DNA from: an uncultured Gammaproteobacteria bacterium
Lineage (GTDB): Bacteria; Pseudomonadota; Gammaproteobacteria; Pseudomonadales; Azotimanducaceae
Direction of reading: 5' to 3'
DNA length: 64,000 nucleotides
NCBI GenBank assembly: GCA_913045175.1
Contig: CAJWQG010000001.1
Span: 1 to 64,000, forward strand
Below are positions 40,014 through 49,091 of the stretch, one piece after another. A model generated the notes under the pieces. The model ran no database searches and was not told the origin of the DNA. It worked only from the letters and a program-made list of their open reading frames with translations. Made by a program: the position numbers and the translations under genes. The first letter of the stretch is position 1. Each line of letters starts with the position of its first letter.

Positions 40014-40161
40014 TGGGTATTCCTAACGCAGAATGAGCGGCTACTGTATTCTTTCGTTGATTTATTAGTCAACTGGCGCTTTGCCTCCGCCAAAGGCATT
40101 ATCTGAAACAACGAAAGACCGAAAACCGAAAAACCGAAGACCGAACTTAGAGGAGTGAAAC

Positions 40162-41067
40162 ATGACGACCAGAATGCCGGCCCTGAGCCTTGCGGCGGTA
40201 CCGGGTAGAAGAAAGGCGACCGTTGAGTTGGCCACGGAAATTGAGAACAAGGGATTTAGTGGTATCTACGGTCCCAGCCTTGGAGATTCTCTGGCATTGT
40301 GCGAAGCCATTGCCTTTGCAACTAACGAGATACATTTGGGCACGACGATTACGCCCATGTACTTTCGTCAGGTAGTGGATTTTGCCAGTACGGTATCATT
40401 CATCCATGAGATCTCGGATGGCAGGTTCAAGTTTGGCATTGGTGTCAGCCATGCGCCGGCCCTTGACGCGCGTGGCATCTCGACCGGTAAGCCCCTGGGG
40501 GATACCAGGAACTTCGTAACGGAATTAAGAAATGTTCCCAGAGTTGGTGAACTACCACCGATTGTGCTGGCGACCCTGCGTAAAAAAATGATTCAGCTAT
40601 CCGAGGAGATTGCTGAGGGTATGGTCTTTGCCAATGGGGCAAGATCGCATATGGCAGAGAGTCTTGGTGTTGTTTCGGATGAAGCGAAGAGCTCGGATGA
40701 CTTCTTTATTGGCGATATGATCCCAACCTGCATTAGCGATGATGTTGAGGCCGCCAAGGCTGTCAATCGCAAGACGCTGACTTCGTACGCGTATCTGCCT
40801 AACTACCGCAATTACTGGAAAGAGGCGGGCTATGTTGAGGAGATGGAGGGGATAGAGAAAGCACTCGCAGATGGCGACCGTGAAAAGGTGCCACACTTTC
40901 TTACGGACAAGTGGCTCGCGGATACGACATTGTTTGGTTCCGCGACGCAGGTGCGGGACGGCGTTGAGGTATGGTTCGACGCCGGTATCAAAACACCCAT
41001 TCTGGTTCCGTCATCAGCGAATGGGGGGCAGATGGTCGCCTTTGAGGAAATGTTAGCAATCTGGTAG
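40162..41067 (+). CDS. luciferase-like (LLM class) flavin/deazaflavin oxidoreductase
   Basis: 301 aa; GTTITPMYFRQVVDFASTVSFIHEISDGRFKFGIGVSH. Confidence 0.85.
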   Translation: MTTRMPALSLAAVPGRRKATVELATEIENKGFSGIYGPSLGDSLALCEAIAFATNEIHLGTTITPMYFRQVVDFASTVSFIHEISDGRFKFGIGVSHAPALDARGISTGKPLGDTRNFVTELRNVPRVGELPPIVLATLRKKMIQLSEEIAEGMVFANGARSHMAESLGVVSDEAKSSDDFFIGDMIPTCISDDVEAAKAVNRKTLTSYAYLPNYRNYWKEAGYVEEMEGIEKALADGDREKVPHFLTDKWLADTTLFGSATQVRDGVEVWFDAGIKTPILVPSSANGGQMVAFEEMLAIW

Positions 41068-41087
41068 TTAAAAAAGGGGGATAGACG

Positions 41088-42320
41088 ATGACGAAGCATT
41101 GGTCAGAACTTGAAGTTAGAAAGGGCGGCACGCTATCGGCGAGAAAGCTCGCTGATGATCCACCCGCCGGGCTAACCAGGCTGCTCGATGAGCGCCTGGT
41201 CGATTTGCCTAATCCGGTCCAGGGAATCACTACCGATGGTGTCGTCCGCCAGGGTCTTTTCCCGCTAGCCGCCACAGGTGTTTCCACCAAGCCGATCACC
41301 GAAGCAGCGAATAGGTTTCTGCAGGCACTGAGTGCAGAGCAGCGGGGACGCGCGCTGTTTGCAATCGATGCAGACGAGTGGCGTATCTGGAACAACATCC
41401 ATGTCTACTGCTGGCGTCATGGTGTGATGTTGGAGGACCTGCCTGATGCGACTCGCAAGCTAGGGCTTAACGTGCTTGCCGCGTCGTTGTCTGCAAGAGG
41501 GTTCGAGCAGGCGCGCGATATTATGCGACTCAATGGTTTGCTCGCTGAGGTCACCGGGAGTGCCGAAGAGTTTGGCGAGTGGCCCTATTTTCTTTCTTTC
41601 TTTGGTGAGCCGTCTGAAACTGAACCCTGGGGTTGGCAGATCGATGGACATCATCTCAACATCAACTGCGTGATACTCGGTGATCAACTGGTGATGACAC
41701 CTACATTTATGGGGTCGGAACCTTGTGATGCCCACGAGGGTCCGTTGGCTGGCACACGCGTATTCGATACTGAAGAACGCGTTGGACTCGACCTTATCCG
41801 TTCCCTTGATGAAACTCAGCAAGGCATTGCAGTGACTCGCTCATCAATCCATCCGGACGATCTGCCGCAGGAACTGCAGCATCCGTTCGATGGCCGTATG
41901 GAAGGCGGGACCGGTCACGATAATGCGGTTGTGCCTTATGAAGGAATTGTTGGCAGTAAACTTTCCGATGCACAGCGCGGTCTGCTGCGGTCGGTAGTTG
42001 GCGCCTATGTTGGCTGGACTAACGATGGTCATGCTGAGGTTAAAATGAGTGAGGTAGAAGCTCACCTTGATGAGACCTGGTTTTCCTGGATGGGTTCGAC
42101 CACCGATGATGGACCTTTTTACTATCGGGTACACAGTCCTGTAGTAATGATTGAGTTCGACCACCACCCCGGTGTTGTGTTCAACAATCCGGTGCCTTCA
42201 CGAAACCATATTCACACTCTTGTGCGTACGCCAAACGGGGGTGACTATGGTGCAGATCTTCTGCGGCAACATCATGAACGATTTGACCATTCGCACGGGA
42301 CACATAAGCCCCGTCATTGA
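41088..42320 (+). CDS. DUF3500-like protein
   Basis: 410 aa; RALFAIDADEWRIWNNIH, PWGWQIDGHHLNINCVILGDQLVMTPTFMGSEPC, HHPGVVFNN resemble the DUF3500 family. Confidence 0.75.
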   Translation: MTKHWSELEVRKGGTLSARKLADDPPAGLTRLLDERLVDLPNPVQGITTDGVVRQGLFPLAATGVSTKPITEAANRFLQALSAEQRGRALFAIDADEWRIWNNIHVYCWRHGVMLEDLPDATRKLGLNVLAASLSARGFEQARDIMRLNGLLAEVTGSAEEFGEWPYFLSFFGEPSETEPWGWQIDGHHLNINCVILGDQLVMTPTFMGSEPCDAHEGPLAGTRVFDTEERVGLDLIRSLDETQQGIAVTRSSIHPDDLPQELQHPFDGRMEGGTGHDNAVVPYEGIVGSKLSDAQRGLLRSVVGAYVGWTNDGHAEVKMSEVEAHLDETWFSWMGSTTDDGPFYYRVHSPVVMIEFDHHPGVVFNNPVPSRNHIHTLVRTPNGGDYGADLLRQHHERFDHSHGTHKPRH

Positions 42321-42445
42321 GCCGCTAGCTTGTTGTTTTGATAAGTCGCTTGATTTAGCTATGGTCGAGGCATACCCTGCGCCCTTTATTTGGCTGTGAT
42401 CTTTAAGGGGTAGAGCGCACTCAAGAACTACCAAAATGAGGTCTC

Positions 42446-43054
42446 ATGGCAACTGTAGCGGAAAAACAAACAATCAAGAAAGAGCAGGTAGCCCGTGTTA
42501 CCTGGCGATTACTGGCAAAAAACGGCTATGAATCTGCCAGTATGAGAGAGATTGCCCAGGCACTTGGCACTACCACCGGTACCCTCACTCACTATTTCCG
42601 CGATAAAGAAGACATGATCCAGTACACCTATGAGTACATGTACTCATTTGTGAGAGAGCGGGTCGATAGTGCTCACGCTGAAGGGCCGGCCTCATCGAGA
42701 CTATGGCGATGCATAGAAACATTACTTCCAATCAAAAAGCCACATCTGGATAATCACAAGGTGTGGCTGAGTTTCATCACTACCAGCTTCGGCAAAATCA
42801 GTGTAAAACGACGTAATAAGAAAGCGATACAGCATCATAGAGAGATACTTCTGGAGCTTGTTGAAAATGATCGCGCGAACCGAAAGCAGAAACCGGCAAT
42901 GACGTCAGCCGATGAGACAGACCTGCTTATCTGTATCACTGAAGCGCTCGCGACGCTCGCCGCCATAGATGAAAAGACTTACTCACCCGAAAGAACTCGA
43001 CATCTGGCTAAAGTCGCTTTCGAAAAAATCATTGGCAGGAAAGCTTCCGCATGA
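42446..43054 (+). CDS. TetR family transcriptional regulator
   Basis: KKEQVARVTWRLLAKNGYESASMREIAQALGTTTGTLTHYFRDKEDM. Confidence 0.9.
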   Translation: MATVAEKQTIKKEQVARVTWRLLAKNGYESASMREIAQALGTTTGTLTHYFRDKEDMIQYTYEYMYSFVRERVDSAHAEGPASSRLWRCIETLLPIKKPHLDNHKVWLSFITTSFGKISVKRRNKKAIQHHREILLELVENDRANRKQKPAMTSADETDLLICITEALATLAAIDEKTYSPERTRHLAKVAFEKIIGRKASA

Positions 43055-43704
43055 AACAGGATGACTTTGGCCTGGATGCCCAGGTTACACTCGATGTTTC
43101 TATTCCCTATCGTGTCTATCTCCCCACCGACTACGATGCTTCGGGGGATGGTTACCCCATGTTGTATTTTCTTCATGGCGCCGGTGAGCGTGGCAATGAT
43201 CTGGACTGGATGGCGCGAATCGCGTTACCGAAATATATAGAAGATGGCGCCGAATTGCCTTTTGTTACTGTCTGCCCCCAGTGCCCTTCGGACAAGAGAT
43301 GGGACGCCCTGACCTTAACGACGCTGCTTGATAAGGTAGTTGATGACTACAATATTGATACGTCTCGTATCTACCTGACCGGGCTAAGCATGGGTGGTTG
43401 GGGAACCTGGGACCTGGCCAACCGAATATCAGATCGATTAGCTGCAGCGATTCCGATTTGCGGGCCATTCCTGCGCGTTATTCCGGAACACTTTAAAGAC
43501 CTGCCGGTCTGGTGCTTTCACGGCGTCATGGATTCGGTTATTCCCGTCGCCGACTCAGTCCGAATGGTTAAGTCGCTTCGCGACGCTGGCTGTAATGTCG
43601 AATTCACAACCTATGCCAATGCCGACCATGATTCCTGGACAGAGACCTACCAGAATCCTGAGATCTACGACTGGCTGCTGTCACACCGTAAGGCTCAGGG
43701 CTAG
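43051..43704 (+). CDS. alpha/beta hydrolase (dienelactone hydrolase/PHB-depolymerase-like esterase)
   Basis: LYFLHGAGERGND, GLSMGGWGTWDLANRI nucleophile elbow, ADHDSW. Confidence 0.87.
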   Translation: MKQDDFGLDAQVTLDVSIPYRVYLPTDYDASGDGYPMLYFLHGAGERGNDLDWMARIALPKYIEDGAELPFVTVCPQCPSDKRWDALTLTTLLDKVVDDYNIDTSRIYLTGLSMGGWGTWDLANRISDRLAAAIPICGPFLRVIPEHFKDLPVWCFHGVMDSVIPVADSVRMVKSLRDAGCNVEFTTYANADHDSWTETYQNPEIYDWLLSHRKAQG

Positions 43705-45164
43705 CTCTCCTGGGCCCAAAGTTTCCGATGAATCTCATCGGGATCATTCGATACATGACTAGAGCCATCCAGATGCATGACCTGTCGGTCAGGATCACCG
43801 TACTGTGACCATTCAGGCAATCCTGCTCCGTTAGGATCTCCTGTCCAGGCAAATCGGGTTAGTGCGCCGGACCACCGTTCTGCTAGATTGCGAACTTCGG
43901 CTAGTTCAGGATCGTACATTGCAAACACCACGCAGTCTGGATCGGCGTAGGCGTTGAAGGTGAAAGCCATCTCGCAGGCGTGCATTGATCCGGTTAGTTT
44001 TCCGTTGTACTCAAGGGTTGTCGGAAGATCGAAACGGTATAACCAGCTCCCGGATCCCGCAGTGGAAGCACTATCGGCAATCTCAACGGCGATACGACGG
44101 AAACTATCCGTCATCGTAACCTCGAACAGCCTTTTCGCATTCTGATCAGGGTAGGCTGCCTTGATACCTTCCACATAGTCTTGTGGATCTGAATCACCAA
44201 TCACCCACTTGGCAGTCCCTGGAAGCATCTTTTCGTATCGCTCGATGTCTTCGTCGTCGGTGTCGGGTGGCGTAAATAGTGTCGCTTCAGTCCGGTTGGT
44301 GCCGACGATGATTGGCACGCCCGCGCTGCCTTTCTCAAGGATCGCGTCGTTTGACGATTGGGTCACAACGGTGCCGTCGACAGCGTAGCCTACCGGTAGT
44401 CCGGCTTCGATTATTTCTTCTGCGGATGCTTCGCGCAGCTTCTCAAGTAGTTGTGATTGGTCGACCCCTAGTTTATCCGCGATCTCGCTGGTCTTGTCTC
44501 CGCCTGCCCAGTTTGGTCCGTTGGGGCTATTTGCTATCACCTTGTGGAACAGACCGTCTGCTGCTGGCACGGCGTTGAGTCCCAGTACCGCAATACCGCC
44601 GGCGGATTCCCCGAAGATCGTAACGTTTTCCGGGTTGCCGCCGTAGTCAGCGATGTTGTCTCTCACCCACTCGAGGGCAAGGACCATGTCACGAACTCCG
44701 TTGGACACTGACCCTTTGAATTCTTCTCCCACTGGTTCGAGGTCCATGAATCCGAACGGACCTAATCGATAGTTGATAGTAACCACAACCACGTCACCCT
44801 GACTTGCCAGTACGCGGCCGTCATATTCGTTGGCGGCGCCGCTGGCGAATCCGCCGCCGTGAATCCATACCATCACGGGGCGCGAGGCGTTGTCAGTCGA
44901 GGGAGTGTATACATTAAGAAACAGACAATCCTCGCTTAGATCGCCAGGCACTTCCTGGCCCATGGAGCCGGCGATCTTTCCCTGCATCGCGCGATTCGGA
45001 TACTGCGTGGCATCAAGGATATCGTCCCAGCCGCCGGCAGCGACGGGTGGCATGAAACGTAGCTCACCAGTAGGTGGCTTGCCATACCGTATTCCTAGAA
45101 AGGCGTGGCTGCTGCCGTGATCCAGGCCGGTGATTTTTCCAAGACGTGTGTCAATTGTTGTCAT
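43701..45164 (-). CDS. type B carboxylesterase
   Basis: GIRYGKPPTGELRF, EDCLFLNVYTP, VTIFGESAGGIAVLGLNAVP. Confidence 0.93.
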   Translation of the reverse strand: MTTIDTRLGKITGLDHGSSHAFLGIRYGKPPTGELRFMPPVAAGGWDDILDATQYPNRAMQGKIAGSMGQEVPGDLSEDCLFLNVYTPSTDNASRPVMVWIHGGGFASGAANEYDGRVLASQGDVVVVTINYRLGPFGFMDLEPVGEEFKGSVSNGVRDMVLALEWVRDNIADYGGNPENVTIFGESAGGIAVLGLNAVPAADGLFHKVIANSPNGPNWAGGDKTSEIADKLGVDQSQLLEKLREASAEEIIEAGLPVGYAVDGTVVTQSSNDAILEKGSAGVPIIVGTNRTEATLFTPPDTDDEDIERYEKMLPGTAKWVIGDSDPQDYVEGIKAAYPDQNAKRLFEVTMTDSFRRIAVEIADSASTAGSGSWLYRFDLPTTLEYNGKLTGSMHACEMAFTFNAYADPDCVVFAMYDPELAEVRNLAERWSGALTRFAWTGDPNGAGLPEWSQYGDPDRQVMHLDGSSHVSNDPDEIHRKLWAQES

Positions 45165-45194
45165 TGATTGTTATCCGAAGGGCTTGTTTATTTT

Positions 45195-46025
45195 TCAGCT
45201 AGCAACTATCGCGTCCAGCAGGCGGACATCATCGTCACTTAACTTAATCTTGCTAGCTTCAAGGTTTTCTTTTTGCCGTTCGCTGTTACTGGATTTAGGA
45301 ATCGTGACGACGTTTGGTTGGCGGACTAACCAGTTAATGGCGACCTGTGCGTGCGTTGCAGAGATTCTGTCCGCGATCTCGCTGACTGTTTCGTTGGTGA
45401 GGGAAGCGCTCGATTGTGCAGCTTTGCCAGACCCATCCTTTAGCGGCCAGTAGGCAGTCAGGGTCATGTCATTTTCCCTGCAAAATGTCAGGGTGCCATC
45501 TTCTTGTGGCTTACGGAAAAACAAACTGTAATGTACCTGGTTGCCAAAGAGTGGCGTTTCGGACAAGGCCGCTGCCTGCTCCAGAAGTGGCCGGTCGAAA
45601 TTGCTTACGCCAATACGTCTGATCTTTCCGGTATCCACCAGGTGATTAAGCGCGCAAAAACTATCGGTGAGTGGAATATCAGGATTCGGCCAGTGAATAA
45701 GGTATAGGTCTATATAGTCGGTTTGCAGATGTCTTAGACTCCTATCACAGGCGGCCAGCAGGTCATCGTAGGCGAGGTTCTCTCTATTGACCTTGCTTGT
45801 AATGATGAGGTCACCTCGGTCCTGCCCGATCAGCGCACGACCCAGCAACTCTTCCGAGTGCCCGGAAGCGTACATTTCGGCTGTGTCGAAATGACGATAC
45901 CCAAGGGAAATAGCGTGTTGTAGTGCGGTTACTTCTGGCTCATCCCGAGAGTGGTCCGGGCTCATCTCCCCACCGTAATCCCACATCCCCATGCCAATGG
46001 GCGGTAATCGAAAGTCGTCGGTCAT
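45195..46025 (-). CDS. aldo/keto reductase
   Basis: GYRHFDTAEMYASGHSEELLGRAL, DYIDLYLIHWPNPDIPL, NWLVRQPNVVTIPKSSN. Confidence 0.93.
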   Translation of the reverse strand: MTDDFRLPPIGMGMWDYGGEMSPDHSRDEPEVTALQHAISLGYRHFDTAEMYASGHSEELLGRALIGQDRGDLIITSKVNRENLAYDDLLAACDRSLRHLQTDYIDLYLIHWPNPDIPLTDSFCALNHLVDTGKIRRIGVSNFDRPLLEQAAALSETPLFGNQVHYSLFFRKPQEDGTLTFCRENDMTLTAYWPLKDGSGKAAQSSASLTNETVSEIADRISATHAQVAINWLVRQPNVVTIPKSSNSERQKENLEASKIKLSDDDVRLLDAIVAS

Positions 46026-46046
46026 CTTTCCGTTCTAAGAAATTTG

Positions 46047-46122
46047 GGGGGACAGTGTACCTAATTCCGAATATACGCGGCGTACTTATTTTGATTGAAA
46101 CGAATTAAGTACACTGTCCCCC
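46047..46122. repeat. palindromic repeat element A (copy 2)
   Basis: GGGGGACAGTGTACCTAATTCC (46047-46068) inverted with CGAATTAAGTACACTGTCCCCC (46101-46122). Confidence 0.9.
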
Positions 46123-46148
46123 GATTTCACGGTAAAGTGCGCCCCGCC

Positions 46149-48074
46149 ATGAAGTCATCTTCTGTATTTTCAATATTCAAACGGATGCGTGCGCTGCCGC
46201 TAGCGTTACTGGTAAGTAACGGGTTCGCTGACGAGCAGACTTTGCCGCGCGCCTGGTTCGAGCCCGTCAAGACCGCGAGTGAAGTTGGTATCAAAGAATT
46301 TTCCCAGAGCCCGTTGCTGGATACCTGGGACTTGCCGAGTGTTGAAAAACGTCTGCCAAATGACCCCGTTGTAGTAACGCCGCTTGCCGGGAACGGACGT
46401 TATGGCGGCACCATGCGCACTACGACCAACGAGTGGCTGACCTATCCGAATCGTGAGGCGCCGCTGACTATCGCAGCAGATATGCGCACCATACTGCCGA
46501 ATCTTGCTGAATCCTGGGAAGTAAGTCCCGATGGCCGTCGGCTCACGCTCACTTTGAGAGAGGGTATCAGATGGTCTGACGGTGTTCCCCTGACCAGCGA
46601 TGACTATCTGTTTTTGTTTAACGATCTGTGGCTCAACGAGGAGTACGCGCCGGTTCAAAGCCGAATCGTCAGAGGTGGCAGGGCAGTCAGGGTCGATGAC
46701 CAGACCTTCTACTATGAGTTTGATGAGCCCAAGCCGCTTTTAGTCAACTATCTTGCCCAGTATGGCGACTTTATGGTGTTGCCCAGGCACTTTTACCGGC
46801 AGTTCCACCCTACCTACACAGATCGTGAAGTGCTGAACCAAAAAATTTCAGATCTGGGTTTTATCTCCTGGATGACATTTATTGATGCCTGTCGGCGAGA
46901 ACTGATTGAAGAGAGCGCGAATGAACCGACTTTGGAAGCCTTCAAGGTCGTTGAGCGAACACCTACGTTAGTTCGTTTTGAACGTAATCCCTACTACTTC
47001 AAGGTTGACCCTTCTGGTCAGCAGTTGCCGTATATCGATCGGGTGGAGTCCCGGATCATCGACAGCAAAGAAGTCATAGCCGCTATGGCGACAACTGGCC
47101 AACTCGACTTCTCGGCATTTGAACTAAAGACCCAGGATATCCCGCTGTTGAAGCAGGGGGAGCGAAACAAGACGATCCGTGTACTGATATGGAACCGTCT
47201 GCATTCCAGCGATGTGGTCATTGAGCCCAACTACAATCACAAAGATAAGAAATTGAGCGCGCTGTATTGGAAGCGCCCCTTCAGGGAAGCGTTATCTATC
47301 GCAATCAATCGTGATGAAATGAACGAGATCATTTACTTTGGTCGCGGTACGCCCCGCCAGGTTACCGCGCATCCGACCAGCAGCATGTTTGAACCGAGGT
47401 TCGCTACTGCCTACACCCGGTATGACCCTGATCGCGCCAATGCCCTGTTGGATGAGTTGGGTTTGAAAGATATCGATGGCGATGGGCTACGGGAATACCC
47501 AGACGGGACGCCGCTTACCATTACGCTGGAGTTTGTCGACTGGGAAACACCCAAAGGAATTACGTTGGAGCTGGTCAGTCTCTACTGGCGAGAGGTGGGT
47601 ATTGACCTGCGGCTGAAAATTGTTGATCGGGCGCTACAACGAGCCCGTGCACAGACCAGTGAAATGCAGATGACCGTATGGCATGCAGATCGAGTTACCG
47701 AAATTCTGCTGCCGTTAAGTCCGGGCTGGTGGGCACCGGTTCATAGCGGTTGGGACAATACCCTGTGGAATGACTGGGTTAACTGGCATCTCACAGATGG
47801 TCGATTAGGTGTAAAGCCACCACCTGTTATACGCGAACTACAACGCTGGGCGGAGGAAATGTATTCCACTGTTGATGGCCAGCGCCGGATTGAACTCGGC
47901 AAAAAAATACTTGCCAGTCATGCCGATAACCTCTGGAATATTGGTACTGTGGGTCTTGCACCTCAGCCGGTTGTTGTTTCGCGCAATCTGCGAGGTATAC
48001 CAGATGTAGGGATCTGGGGCTGGGATAACCGTTGGACCCTGACCTATCACCCTGCTACCTGGTTCTTTGAATGA
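46149..48074 (+). CDS. ABC transporter substrate-binding protein (peptide/opine-type, orphan)
   Basis: Likely start 46149 (MKSSSVFSIFKRMRALPLALLVSNGFADEQTLPRAWFEP); very similar to the 61115-63148 protein. Confidence 0.88.
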   Translation: MKSSSVFSIFKRMRALPLALLVSNGFADEQTLPRAWFEPVKTASEVGIKEFSQSPLLDTWDLPSVEKRLPNDPVVVTPLAGNGRYGGTMRTTTNEWLTYPNREAPLTIAADMRTILPNLAESWEVSPDGRRLTLTLREGIRWSDGVPLTSDDYLFLFNDLWLNEEYAPVQSRIVRGGRAVRVDDQTFYYEFDEPKPLLVNYLAQYGDFMVLPRHFYRQFHPTYTDREVLNQKISDLGFISWMTFIDACRRELIEESANEPTLEAFKVVERTPTLVRFERNPYYFKVDPSGQQLPYIDRVESRIIDSKEVIAAMATTGQLDFSAFELKTQDIPLLKQGERNKTIRVLIWNRLHSSDVVIEPNYNHKDKKLSALYWKRPFREALSIAINRDEMNEIIYFGRGTPRQVTAHPTSSMFEPRFATAYTRYDPDRANALLDELGLKDIDGDGLREYPDGTPLTITLEFVDWETPKGITLELVSLYWREVGIDLRLKIVDRALQRARAQTSEMQMTVWHADRVTEILLPLSPGWWAPVHSGWDNTLWNDWVNWHLTDGRLGVKPPPVIRELQRWAEEMYSTVDGQRRIELGKKILASHADNLWNIGTVGLAPQPVVVSRNLRGIPDVGIWGWDNRWTLTYHPATWFFE

Positions 48075-48142
48075 TGCTCTAGCCCTGTCTCGCTCGGGCT
48101 CGTGCTACACTTTTCGAGTTGAAAAATGGAGTAGGACACAGC

Positions 48143-48916
48143 ATGGCATCGGTACTGATAACTGGAGGAGCCAGGGGGATCGGCAAAGGTATTGCGATGG
48201 CTTTTCTTCAGGCGGGGCATCAGGTCATGATCGCGGATCTGGCTGGTGGCGAAGACTGGAATTACGACCTTGCCACAGAAGGAGTGATGGCCGAGACCAT
48301 CGCGGAACTCGAAAGTCTCGGCGACATCCGGGGTGTCAACCTGGACGTCACGAATGCCGGTTCATGTGACAAGGCTGTGGCAGCAACTGTCGATGCTTTT
48401 GGGGGGCTGGATATCTTATGCAATAACGCTGGTGTGCTCGCCAGCGGTCCAATCGAGGAATTTTCAGAATCAGATTGGGACCGCGTATTCGATGTAAATG
48501 TAAAAGGTATCTACCACATGACGCGTAGTGCACTGGATTCACTTCGTGCATCCGGCAGCGCTGCCATCGTCAACACCGCATCTATCGTGGCTAAGAAAGG
48601 CGCCCGGGGGATGTGCGCCTACTCGGCATCCAAATCAGCGGTGATAGGGCTGACCCAGTCTTTAGCAATGGAGTTTGCACCGGAAGGAATTCGAGTTAAC
48701 GCGGTTTGTCCAGGCATCGTTGGGACCGCCATGTGGCATGACCACCTGATGGCTAACCAGGGCGGGGAGGCATTTGAGGATCGGGTCCAGGATTTGGTTC
48801 CTCTCGGCAGGCCGTCATCGACACTGGATATTGGTGAGGCGGTACGTTATCTGGCAACGGCCGAGAATGTTACCGGGGTCTCGCTCAATGTTGCCGGTGG
48901 AATGGTAATGAACTAA
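48143..48916 (+). CDS. SDR family oxidoreductase
   Basis: MASVLITGGARGIGKGIAMAFLQAG, NNAGVLASG, YSASK. Confidence 0.92.
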   Translation: MASVLITGGARGIGKGIAMAFLQAGHQVMIADLAGGEDWNYDLATEGVMAETIAELESLGDIRGVNLDVTNAGSCDKAVAATVDAFGGLDILCNNAGVLASGPIEEFSESDWDRVFDVNVKGIYHMTRSALDSLRASGSAAIVNTASIVAKKGARGMCAYSASKSAVIGLTQSLAMEFAPEGIRVNAVCPGIVGTAMWHDHLMANQGGEAFEDRVQDLVPLGRPSSTLDIGEAVRYLATAENVTGVSLNVAGGMVMN

Positions 48917-48918
48917 AG

Positions 48919-48999
48919 CGTCATCCTGAGGGAAGCTAGGTAACTCAGGGATTAGGGCGAACTCACATCGAGAGATCCTTCGCTTCGCTCAGGATGATG
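48919..48999. repeat. intergenic inverted repeat CGTCATCCTGAG...CTCAGGATGATG
   Basis: 12-nt arms with one mismatch plus GAGATCCTTCGCTTCGCTCAGGATGA. Confidence 0.65.
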
Positions 49000-49052
49000 T
49001 GAAAGAGATACTCGGTATGACTATAGGTGGGAGTTAAAATAGAAATCGCAAT

Positions 49053-49075
49053 GCTCCCCGGAGAACCCGGGGAGC
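49053..49075. terminator. GC-rich hairpin GCTCCCCGG-AGAAC-CCGGGGAGC near the 3' end of the TonB receptor
   Basis: perfect 9-bp stem, 5-nt loop, no strong T-run. Confidence 0.45.
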
Positions 49076-49091
49076 GTTACTGGATGACAAG

